From Ulva prolifera (lineage: Eukaryota; Chlorophyta; Ulvophyceae; Ulvales; Ulvaceae), in assembly GCA_023078555.1 (NCBI GenBank), contig CM041198.1:8417836-8481835 (forward strand): a stretch of 64,000 nucleotides of DNA, in the 5' to 3' direction. The notes under the pieces are model-generated. The model had not been told where the DNA came from, did not search any database, and worked only from the letters and a program-made list of their open reading frames with translations. Below are positions 34,915-46,900 of this stretch, in pieces. Position 1 is the first letter of the stretch; every line of letters begins with the position of its first letter. The position numbers were made by a program, and so were the translations under genes.

Positions 34915-37900
34915 CTGCAGTGACACGCTCCTCGCTGGCTCTGTCCTTGTAGCACAAGCAAGAGCCATCACGTGGTATGGCACCGGAACACAACAGTGAA
35001 TGCAGTGCATTCGCAATGTTTTCCTGCCACAAGTCTAGGTTCACACCTGCATGACAGAGGGTGCGAATGCACCCCCAAGGCTCCGCATTGTCTCCTGAGA
35101 TCTGCCACCAGCCGGTTCGAACGCTGCCGGGGCGTTCTCTCTGCTGCTTCTGCGGACGGCCGAGATACCACCGTCGCGGTCGCTTTGAGTCACAGCGGCC
35201 ACAACAGACAGCACGCCTGCGCCGCGCCGCCGCCGCTGCAGAAACGGCCGCCCGCTGCTGGCGCCGCCACTCTGCACACTCCTGGCGGAGGCCTGCCGCA
35301 TGAAGTACGCAGCATCAGCGGCGGTGCGGGCACGAGGCGTGGCTGCTGCCGCGATGCTGACGGCGTGCTGTACGGCGTGCTGTGCGGCGGACGCCACAGA
35401 CGTGATACTGGAGGTGCTGGCTAACGCGTGCAGGCGGTGAGGTAGAGCTCGAGGCGGGGGGTGTTGGCTGAGATCGGAGTCCAACGTGGGCATCTGAGGC
35501 AGGAGGCGCTGAGAGGCGAGGGCCTGCTGCAAGGCCTGCGTGGGAGGCAGGCCTGCTGCGATCGCTGAGGTCATGGTTGATTGTGGCATAGCTGGTGCGA
35601 ATTGCCTGCACGAGTTGCTTGGGAAGTGAGTTGGCTGATTGCCAATGCAGCGTTGACATGCCCGCTGCATCAGGGATTACAGCGTTCCGCCATTCGGAGC
35701 TGTACATGTGCAGACTTGTTGTGGTGCCGTGGCTATGCGTAGAGTACATGCATGTATCTGCAGCATATATACTCAATGCTCTACTCACGCCCCGACCAAC
35801 CAGACTTTTGCCGCTGTCTGCACGGTCCACAAGAGTGAAGCCACGCACAGGAGGGAATGAATCTCACCCTGAGGTCGTCAAGCCGGGCATCGACGGCGGC
35901 TGCGGCGACCGCGCTCCTCGCATCGTGCCGGCGTCGCTGCTCGTCCGCCGCAACGTCCCCATCATCGGGTCTTGCGGCCCGGCCCGGCCTCGATCTGCGG
36001 CACTGCCCCCATGCCCCAGCTCCGCACGTGGCAGCCCCCACGGCTCGGCAATCCCGTCACGACCCAACGTTCCAGACGAGCCGCCTTTGGCCATGGGCGA
36101 CAGGGGCGAGTCGCTGCCGTCATCGCTGCCACTACCACTGCCATCACTGCCACCGCACGGCAGCTGCGGGTGCAGGCCCGTGTCCTGGGAGGAGGGCCCC
36201 GCGGCGGCCATGTTGCCGGCACGCGGCCCGTCATCGTCGGGGCCTTCAGATACCGGGGACTGTGGGCCGCGGTGGCCGAAGCGCTGCGTGAGATGCAGCA
36301 CCATGGACTGCATGCCCCGGAGCACCTCCACCGCAGCGTCCCGCACCAGCGACTGCGGCCGCCTGCGTGTGTCGGCGGCGCTGGGGAGCATGCTACCCAT
36401 GCCCGGCAGGCCTCGGGCGCTGAGGAATGCGAGGGGAAGGCCGGTGGGCGGCAGGCGGTCGTAGGCGGCCACGAGGGGCTCCAGGAAGTCGGAGGAGTCA
36501 GAGCCGCAGTCAGAGCCGCAGTCGGAGCCGCAGTCGGAGGCGGCATGAGCGTGTGTGCGCGCCCCGAGGGAGTGTGCGGCGGTGGCGCCGCCGGAGGGCA
36601 CCCTGTTGAGCGGGCCGCTGCCGCGGTGACCGGGGCCGCCGCGGTATGCAGGGATGCCTCTGCTGCTGGCGGAGCTGTGAGAGCGCAGCAGGGTGTGGTA
36701 GGGGTCCACGCCGAGGAGCGTCTTCATAGGGCTGCACGATACCAGAGCCGAGCTCACATGTGTGCTCAAGTCCCCATGCATTTGCATAGTTTTGTTGACA
36801 TTGTAGTCGCAAGTTGCCATGCACGGTTCCCATGCGCTGTAATCTTCCAAGTGAAGGCTGGTCCAGGCAAAGGCAATATTCTGGCACAGTTGAACGCGAC
36901 ATCTGTCCCACATGCATGCATGCACGCAGCCCTGATGGCCACTGCAGTCCTGACTGGCATCAGGGGGAAGCCTCCAAGCTCATCAGAGCAACCCAGCACG
37001 ATCCCTCTGACTACTAGCATCCACTACAGTCCTAGTGTTTTGCAGGATGATGCTCACAACAGTGCAATGCCACGTGGATGTCGCCTCACCGAATGTGGCG
37101 CCGGCTGCTCACTCACACCTTTGGCATATGTGGCCCCATCAACTCGGGTTGTCAATGTCCAATGGGATACGGCTCAGTTAACTTAGATATACTTTACTTT
37201 ACACAGGGAGACTGTTCCACACACAAGCGAGCAGACGACGCAGCCCTGGCTCAAGGGCGTACATTGAGGGAGCTCCCGGATCACGCCTCCTGCGCGTCCG
37301 TAGGGAGCCCCAGGGTACCGCGGCAAGCAGCTTGTTGAAGGAACGCTGCGGCGGTGGCTGTGGCTGCGGCTGAGGGGCGATGTACATGAATCCGACGTGC
37401 GTGACCGGTTCTGCAGCACAGAAGCCACACGTCGACACCAGCTTTCAAGATCCCAAGTCTCCAGATCTGCAGGTGATGAGAACCCAATCCAGGTGTGTTT
37501 TGTCTGCCACCGCGGGGCAGAACATCGTGTCGGCAGCTTCCAATGCGCATGCTTGCGGAAGCTTCCAGCGCTTCATCCACTGTAGCACTGATCCTATAGA
37601 TATGTGTAACTTATCTGACTGTAGCGCTGATCCACAACATGCCACCGGCAGATTCGGCGTGAGATTCACAGATTCAATGTTACCGGCTTCACTTGTTTGA
37701 TCCAAGCGTATCAGACGCTAAAATTTTCTGGGGACTTCAGATTAAACGGCTCACATGGTCCCGGCAATTACCATGGCCCGTCTTTGACTGTCGAAGTTGT
37801 CATTTCCAACAGAAGGGGTGATACCAGCCACAGCATCAGGTCACCCGTGACGACTACACACACCGCAGGATGGCACGAAGCAAACGTAGCAGCGCACCTT

Positions 37901-40900
37901 CATCGGGGCGGGCGTTGATCTCGTAATGGAGCGCCTTGAAGGAGCGCGAATTCGAGACCAGCGGCCGCCGGGGCGCCTCGCCGCTGAGCACCGCCCGCTC
38001 GTGTGCGCCGACGCGCTTCATCATCTCTGCGGTGGCCCACGTTGCCTGGCTGTGCTCCTGCAGCAGCGCGAGGTACGCGACAGCCTCGTCCGCCGATGCC
38101 AACGCGAGCTGCTGGTGCATAACCTCTGCTTTCGCCGCCACCTCCTGCAAAGAAGAAAGCGCGTTTGTTTTGCGCCACACTCGTCACCAGGAGAGGCAAC
38201 AGATTATGAGAGTTTGGGCTGTTGTGTGGCAGAGCCCCAAAGAGAAGCTCACGCATCGCATCAACAGAGCCTCCTGTCCACTCGGGAACCCCAGCAAGCG
38301 CTCATTTGCCTCTGACAGGCACCGAAGACCGCCTGCTGCGACGCACCAGGCTAGCTTTGCCTTCATGGCTCCTCGTGAAGGGCTCAACTTGTGGTCCAGC
38401 ACGGCTGTCAGCTTCAAGCTGAGAGTACGGTGAGGCGTGCCGGCGACCCAGGAGCTCGAACAGGAGGGATTCTGGTTGCTCTGCAGGCCGGATCTCAGAC
38501 ACTCCAGCAGCCCGACGGCGAGTGTGGCCAACGTAAGAGGCACCGACCAAGTCCGAGGTCCCTGCTGGCCGGATCTCAGACACCCCAGCGCCCCGGCGTG
38601 CAGCATTGCCAACGCCAACAGCACTGAAGGGCTTCGGCGTGTCTGCAGGCTGAATCTCAGAGACTCGGGCACCGCGGGGGCCGACGTGGGCCACGGCAGG
38701 CCCTCTGTGAGCATCCACACCGTCTGGGCGATCATGTCTTCGATCCGTGTCAGCATCCAGGCTGATGTTCTCTTCCACTGCAATCCCGGGACGGCTTTGT
38801 CTGCTGCGCTCTCCCGCCACACCTGCGTGGCTACTGCCATTCCCGTGACCAACTTCTCTGCCAGCTGATGCAAAGCTGGCTTCTCCGATGGACTGCTGCT
38901 CGGATGAAATGTGGCCATGGGGCTTGTGGTGCAGCTCCGCTGCCCCGGATTTCCCTGGCTGATGCTGCAACAGAGCATCACAGCCTGGTTCAGCGGCGTC
39001 CGGCTCCTGGTGGGCGCTGCCGGGTGCTGAGAAGCGAGCACGCAGGCCTCCGACCACAGCAGGTTTCGCAGGACGGTTCTGAGCCTCCGCCACAAGCTGC
39101 ACCGCTGGGTGGTGGTCACCTGTAGCCATGGCGGCTCCGGGGCTACTGCGCCGGCGCTGCTCTGCAACAACGCCGCCGGCAGGCGCCTCGTGCTGACCCT
39201 CGGCCTGATCCACATCGACTTCTGTTTCAGGGGCCTCGCGGATTACTACGTTGCCACGCGGTCTGGCTCTGCCACCCACATCCATGCATGAGGCTGAGGC
39301 ATCAGCACCCTGCCTGATATGCTGCAAGCCCCCTGCTTCCTGACCATCTGCCGCTGCAGCCACCACAATGCCTACAGCATTCACAGCGGCAGGGCCAGTT
39401 ACGCCGTGCGGTCCGCAGCGCTGACGATCGGACACCAAATCACCTGTTACCGGCTGCTGGGTTGCAGAGGTCTGCGCGGCGGCAAACGTCTCGTTGCGCG
39501 CGTTTGCATGCGTGCCGTGCAGGTCAGCATCATGCAGTGACTGCAGGTGCCGCCGCGTGGCCTCCAGCAGCGGCTGCTCCATGATGCCGCCGCTGACGTC
39601 CTCCAGCGCAAGCAGGTGGGTGTCTGCGCTGTCATGTGGAGCCGCGTCGGCCGCAGCCAGTTGCGTCGCAGAGCCGTCTCGAGCGGACCCCATCGAGTTT
39701 TGAGGCGGCAGCGGCCGCTCCTCGACGCTCTCCATCGGCGACAGCGCACACGGTTCGAAGGAGTCACAAGTGGATATCTCTGGCCGCTGCCGCAGCCGCC
39801 CGTCGCTGCCGACAGCCAGCAGGTGGCCCGCGGTGCGCGCCACAGCGCCGTCGACACTCGCGCCGCGGCGGCCACGCCACGCCCCGTTGCCGCGCAACAG
39901 GCTCCGCACGCGCTGCTGCTGCGTGTCGACCACAGCCTTGGCGGCGCCGCTCGCTCCGTCTGCCGCGCGGGGCGGGGGGCTGCAGGTTGCGCGGCGGATG
40001 CGGGGGCCGCGGGCCATGCGGTCCGGCCGCACGAATGCCGCCGTACGAGCGTTCCGGCCGCGGGCCTTGGACATCGCTTGCACTGCGCGGGGCTGGGTGT
40101 GGTGGGGCTCTAGGACCGCGAGGTGCGATTTGTCCACGGCCATGCGGCCGTGGCCGGCAAGGAGCCAGCTGCCCACGCCACCTGCCGGGGGGCTGCCAGG
40201 CCGCCGGGTCGCCACGGCCACAACGCCGCACCAGCTGCAGCAGCAGAGGAGGACTCCGAGCAGGATGAGGAGCCAGCCCCACTCGGACCACCACGGCCGG
40301 CGCGTCTCGGTGATAAGCGGGACGCAGTGCTCGTCGACGCGGGCGTAGCCGCGGGCGCACTCGCCGCAGTCAGGGCCGGCGTGGCCTGTGTAGCAGCCAC
40401 AGGAGCCGCTGGTGAGGGAGCAGCGGCCGCGCCTGCCGCAGGGCCACCCCGGCTCGCCGACCCGGCCCGTTACCTACAGAGCAGCGCGCCCGTCACGGCA
40501 GCTTCTGGACAAAACCCTGTGTCACACTGCGTCCATTGCACAACACAAGACCTCAGAGGAACACAGCAGAGCGTGGCGGTGAAACCATCGGCCAGAAATG
40601 CTAGCAAGAAGGCGAAGGGCTAGGGAAGAAGGGGGTGGTCAGGGTGGGGGCGAACCTGTAGGGGACAGGCATGCATGGCGTACGGGCAGTCCTGCGGGCA
40701 GTGCCAGCTGTCGGGGTACGCCCACGTCCCCGTCGCCTCTCCAAACTCACACACGCCATTCCCACACGTCGCCAGCGCCATCGCCGCGGCAGAGATGACG
40801 CCAAAGACGGGCACGGCCGCGCTCTGCTGCAGCCGCCGCGCCCACGGCACCTCGATGGTGACGGCAGGCACCGGCGGCCCCGCCACCGCCGCTTGCTCTG

Positions 40901-43900
40901 CCACGATGGCGTCCACCTGCTGCACTGCAGGCTGCAGCAGGGCGCGGACCTCGAGGAAGGAGCGCTGCAGGTTGCGGAGGACGACCACCACGGTCACGAT
41001 TGAGGCGTCTGGCGGTGCGGTGGGGGCTGTCGCGTTGGAGGGCCTGCCTCCGGCCGTGTCGGGTGAGACACGCATGGCAATTGTGGAGCCGTTGGCTGCT
41101 GTCTGAAGGGACACCGGCTCGGCGTCGCCGATGTTGAGGGTGATGGTGACGTCTTCTGGGTGAGCAGTGGCAGTGCCATTGTGGGTGAGCATGGTGTCCA
41201 GCTCAAGCGCCCCCATCACAATCTGCTGGATCTGAAGCCTGCACCGCAGGATGTCTCCAGGGTCATTGTCTGGACAATGCTGCTGCTATAAGCACGAACT
41301 GGCGACAACTTCACGTGCAACCAGGGTGATGGGCTTGTCGCTTCCTCGATGCACCAACTTAAGTGAATTCCAGTCTTTAGTGAAATGATCGACCAGCAGA
41401 TCAAGTAAAGTACACACAACACGGAGGAAACGCAATGTACAGGTTTCCACCGCGTCCAGTATCGATTGGGGCATCACATCAGCCGATGCTACAACACCAG
41501 CTGCTTGGTCGGCAAGTATCATATCGTTCTGTGCACAACATTGCATACCGCGGCATCGTGCTACTGGATGGGGTTGGTGCCATGCCTGAGCTCTGCGTCG
41601 ACAGTGGGCAGTGTCAAAGTCTCTGAGGCGTCAGGTCCGGGGAGAAGGAGGTCCAGCTGGATGGCGGTGCGGCAGGATGTGTGGTCTCCATCGCAGACAC
41701 CACAATCGTCCAGGCTGCCACTCTCGCAGCACACGCCCGCCGCATCCAGTACACCCAAGCAGCAATGGTGCAGGACATCAATATACCTGCCAGCTGCGTT
41801 GCAGAAGCCACACCTGCAGGCCATGTACCGTGCATTCACACTGGTCCTTGGTAGTTGAACCACTTTCAGCCCGTGCGCCGCAATGAACAGCAGGTTTGCG
41901 GTGGTCCAATGTTCGGCCACAGGCTGTACTCGAAGGGCAGTTGTACCAGACAGGTGTCTACGTAGCATCCATGCATCCAACATGTATGCAGAATCTTGTT
42001 TGGAGTGGCAGCTGGGCCAGTTCCAGCCAAATCCTGCTGTTAGCGACAGGGCTGATTGCATGTGACTCGCCTCATTTCGCGACTAGCAACAAGGGAGGCA
42101 CAGACCCGTCAACGATGCCATCACAGCAGGCTCCCCGGGCATCGAGCGAGCTGCCAGGCGGGCAGCAGCCAAAGGACAGCCGGTCGTGGGCATCCCTGGT
42201 CGACAGCATCCCAGAGAAGCAGCACGTGCCGTTGGGCTGCAGCACGCCGGGGCAGCTGCTGCTGAGGTGGCAGCGCTCCCCGTAGAATCCGACAGCGCAG
42301 GCACAGAAACCATCGTGGCATCGCCCATGCAACCCACAGTCCAGGTCTGAGCAGTCCCGTGCCCTGCATTGTCCACCAACTCTCCAGGTATACCGCCACA
42401 GAGGTGTCAGTGGTGCATTCCACATGGAGCCCCAGTGTACGTCTGCATCTACCAGATACACACAGCTCCGAGCGGCTGATGCAAGCACAGCCCATGAACA
42501 GCAGCACATACAGCAACAGATGCTCAAGCGTGCAGATACACAGTGTCGCACTTGATCAGCTCCTGCTCCTCCAGCTCACTGTCAAGCAGCAGCCGCCGCA
42601 GCGTCGCCTGCGGGCGAGAGGCGTCACGCTCAAGTGCAGCCTCCGGGCTCGGCAGACGGCCCGGAGCGCTGCGATGCACCGTGCAAGCGGTGGCTCGCAG
42701 CGACGAATCACAAGGCCGCAGGTAGCACTCCATCTCCACTTCGGGCGCGGGCACCGCGCAGAACATGTCAGGGATCGCGTCGCCTGTCGAGCTCACGCAT
42801 GATGCGCTCCGCCGCACCGTCCCCCAGCCACAGTCTCTGCTGCAGCTGCTCCACGGCGTCGTCTCCCACGCGAACGACACGCATGGGGCGTTATTGGAAA
42901 GCAGGTACTGCTGCAGCGGCAGCAGGCCGCACGCGGCGGCGTCAGTCGCCGCCTCGCCTTCCACCATGCACTGTACAGCACGAGACCGCACCCCGCCACC
43001 ACACCGCGCGTCCGACCGGCCCCACGGGCCGACCTCCCAATGCGGCTCGTCCATGGGGCAGGGCTCTGAGTTGCACGTCGAGAGCCGGGCATCTGCGGCG
43101 CTGAGGGAGGCTTGACACACCTCAAGAGGCGCGCTGGTGTGCATGGCAGTCGAGACACACGTCGACGATGTGACTGCGAGGCCGGCACCGCAGGCCGCAC
43201 TGCAGGGGCCGCGGTCGGCGGCGAGGAGGAGGAAGCGGACCCCCGCGACCTGCGGGAAGCGTGGGAGCGCGTCTGCGATGAGTGCGAGCGTGGTGACGTT
43301 CAGATCGTCGACAAACGGGGTTGGTGGAGCGGGTGTGTCGGGCACAGCGTCGGGTGTCGGAGGAGTAGGAGAGTCCTTAACATCGACAAGGCCGCCGGTG
43401 GCTGGGGGGAGAGGGAGTGGCGGCGGGGGGGCCGGCGGAGGTGGAGACCACACCTCAAACAGTGCCTCCCCAGGGGCAGCGGAGAATCGGGGCCAGTATG
43501 GAGGGGAGATGGCCTGCACATCAGATGAAACATACAGCAGCAATGAAGCAGCATCTGCAATCATGAGAGCTGCTGGAAGCTTGGGGTTTGCTAAGAACAT
43601 CCTAGGGTACTACTGCAGGCTCAGGATCTGGCACGTTGGCATGTATGTGAAGGTGTCATTGTTGGTTAAAGCATCCGGTAGGTGTGGAAGTTACAGAGGC
43701 TCGGCAATCACATCGAGAGATCAGGTCAGTGTGTGGCTGGTGTGCTCAAACGGTGTGACATACAACAGTACGTGCTCATGTAAATCGTCCAACGAGACAT
43801 TCCAGCGTCGCGTAAGAGAGGAAGAAGTCCCGGGACGGAGTGAGATTGATAAGTTTTAGAGAGGCCAAGCTTGCCCAACAAGTTTGAGTCCTGGATAAGT

Positions 43901-46900
43901 TCATTGAGCAAGACCGTACAGATGGCGCTGCGTAGGTGCATGCTGAACGAAACAATGCGGACTCTGCGAATCGGCATAGTGAGTTCAAGCAAAAATAACG
44001 CGCACACCTCAAAGACAGGTGAGCGTGCATCTGCACTGGCGGTGTCGAACACTCCACCGGGAGCAGGCGGGGGAATATTTGCAGGAGACGGATCAGACGG
44101 GATTGATTCGTTGAGTGGACTGGGAGGAGGTGGGCTTGGAGGCGGCGGGCTCGGAGGAGGTGGGCTGGAAGCAGGCCAGTTGGGAGGTGGCGGGCTCGGA
44201 GGAGGTGGGCTCGGAGGAGGTGGGCTCGGAGAAGGTGGGCTGGGAGGAGGCCAGATGGGAGGTGGAGGACTCGGTGGTGGGGGTGATGGCGGGGGTGGGC
44301 TAGGGGGCGGTGAACTCGGAGGAGGTGGAGGGCTCGGTGGTGGGGGTGATGGCGGGGGTGGACTCGGGGGCGGTGGACTAGGGGGTGGTGGTGGACTCGG
44401 CGGAGGCCAGTTAGGAGGTGGCGGGCTCGGTGGTGGGGGTGATGGCGGGGGTGGACTCGGGGGCGATGGACTAGGGGGTGGTGGTGGACTCGGTGATGGG
44501 GGTGATGGCGGGGGTGGGCTCGGGGGCGGCGGGCTCGGAGGCGGTGGAGGGCTCGGGGGCGGCGGGCTTGGAGGTGGTGGAGGGCTTGGGGGTGGCGGTG
44601 ATGGCGGGGGTGGACTCGGGGGTGGCGGACGTGGAGGCGGTGGAGGGCTCGGTGGTGGGGGTGATGGCGGGGGTGGACTCGGGGGCGGCGGACTCGGAGG
44701 CGGTGGAGGGCTTGGGGATGGCGGTGATGGCGGGGGTGGACTCGGGGGCGGCGGACCAGGAGGTGGTGGAGGGCTCGGTGGTGGGGGTGATGGCGGGGGT
44801 GGACTCGGGGGCGGTGGACTAGGGGGTGGTGGTGGACTCGGCGGAGGCCAGTTAGGCGGTGGTGGAGGCGGTGGTGGACTCGGGGGCGGCGGACTCGGAG
44901 GCGGTGGAGGGCTTGGGGATGGCGGTGATGGCGGGGGTGGGCTCGGGGGTGGCGGACTTGGAGGCGGTGGAGGGCTCGGTGGTGGGGGTGATGGCGGGGG
45001 TGGACTCGGGGGCGGCGGACTAGGAGGTGGTGGAGGCCTCGGTGGTGGGGGTGATGGCGGGGGTGGACTCGGGGGCGGCGGGCTCGGAGGCGGTGGAGGG
45101 CTCGGGGGCGGCGGGCTTGGAGGCGGTGGAGGCCTTGGGGGCGGCGGTGATGGCGGGGGTGGACTCGGGGGCGGCGGGCTCGGAGGCGGTGGAGGGCTTG
45201 GTGGTGGGGGTGATGGCGGGGGTGGGCTCGGGGGTGGCGGACTCGGAGGCGGCGGAGGGCTTGGGGGTGGCGGTGATGGCGGGGGTGGACTCGGGGGTGG
45301 CGGGCTTGGAGGCGGTGGAGGCCTTGGTGGTGGGGGTGATGGCGGGGGTGGACTCGGGGGCGGCGGACTAGGGGGTGGTGGTGGACTCGGCGGAGGCCAG
45401 TTAGGCGGTGGAGGGCTCGGTGGTGGGGGTGATGGCGGGGGTGGGCTCGGGGGTGGTGGACTAGGAGGTGGTGGAGGGCTTGGGGGCGGCGGTGATGGCG
45501 GGGGTGGGCTCGGTGGTGGGGGTGATGGCGGGGGTGGGCTCGGTGGTGGGGGTGATGGCGGGGGTGGGCTCGGGGGTGGCGGACTTGGAGGCGGTGGAGG
45601 GCTCGGTGGTGGGGGTGATGGCGGGGGTGGACTCGGGGGCGGCGGACTAGGAGGTGGTGGAGGGCTCGGTGGTGGGGGTGATGGCGGGGGTGGACTCGGG
45701 GGCGGCGGGCTCGGAGGCGGTGGAGGGCTCGGCGGAGGCCAGTTAGGCGGTGGAGGGCTCGGTGGTGGGGGTGATGGCGGGGGTGGGCTCGGGGGTGGTG
45801 GACTAGGAGGTGGTGGAGGGCTTGGGGGCGGCGGTGATGGCGGGGGTGGGCTCGGTGGTGGGGGTGATGGCGGGGGTGGGCTCGGGGGTGGCGGACTTGG
45901 AGGCGGTGGAGGGCTCGGTGGTGGGGGTGATGGCGGGGGTGGACTCGGGGGCGGCGGACTAGGAGGTGGTGGAGGGCTCGGTGGTGGGGGTGATGGCGGG
46001 GGTGGACTCGGGGGCGGCGGGCTCGGAGGCGGTGGAGGGCTCGGGGGCGGCGGGCTTGGAGGCGGTGGAGGCCTTGGGGGCGGCGGTGATGGCGGGGGTG
46101 GACTCGGGGGGCGGCGGGCTCGGAGGCGGTGGAGGGCTTGGTGGTGGGGGTGATGGCGGGGGTGGGCTCGGGGGTGGCGGACTCGGAGGCGGCGGAGGGC
46201 TTGGGGGTGGCGGTGATGGCGGGGGTGGACTCGGGGGTGGCGGGCTTGGAGGCGGTGGAGGCCTTGGTGGTGGGGGTGATGGCGGGGGTGGACTCGGGGG
46301 CGGCGGACTAGGGGGTGGTGGTGGACTCGGCGGAGGCCAGTTAGGCGGTGGAGGGCTCGGTGGTGGGGGTGATGGCGGGGGTGGGCTCGGGGGTGGTGGA
46401 CTAGGAGGTGGTGGAGGGCTTGGGGGCGGCGGTGATGGCGGGGGTGGGCTCGGTGGTGGGGGTGATGGCGGGGGTGGGCTCGGTGGTGGGGGTGATGGCG
46501 GGGGTGGGCTCGGGGGTGGCGGACTTGGAGGCGGTGGAGGGCTCGGTGGTGGGGGTGATGGCGGGGGTGGACTCGGGGGCGGCGGACTAGGAGGTGGTGG
46601 AGGGCTCGGTGGTGGGGGTGATGGCGGGGGTGGACTCGGGGGCGGCGGGCTCGGAGGCGGTGGAGGGCTCGGGGGCGGCGGGCTTGGAGGCGGTGGAGGC
46701 CTTGGGGGCGGCGGTGATGGCGGGGGTGGACTCGGGGGCGGCGGGCTCGGAGGCGGTGGAGGGCTTGGTGGTGGGGGTGATGGCGGGGGTGGGCTCGGGG
46801 GTGGCGGACTCGGAGGCGGCGGAGGGCTTGGGGGTGGCGGTGATGGCGGGGGTGGACTCGGGGGTGGCGGGCTTGGAGGCGGTGGAGGGCTCGGTGGTGG

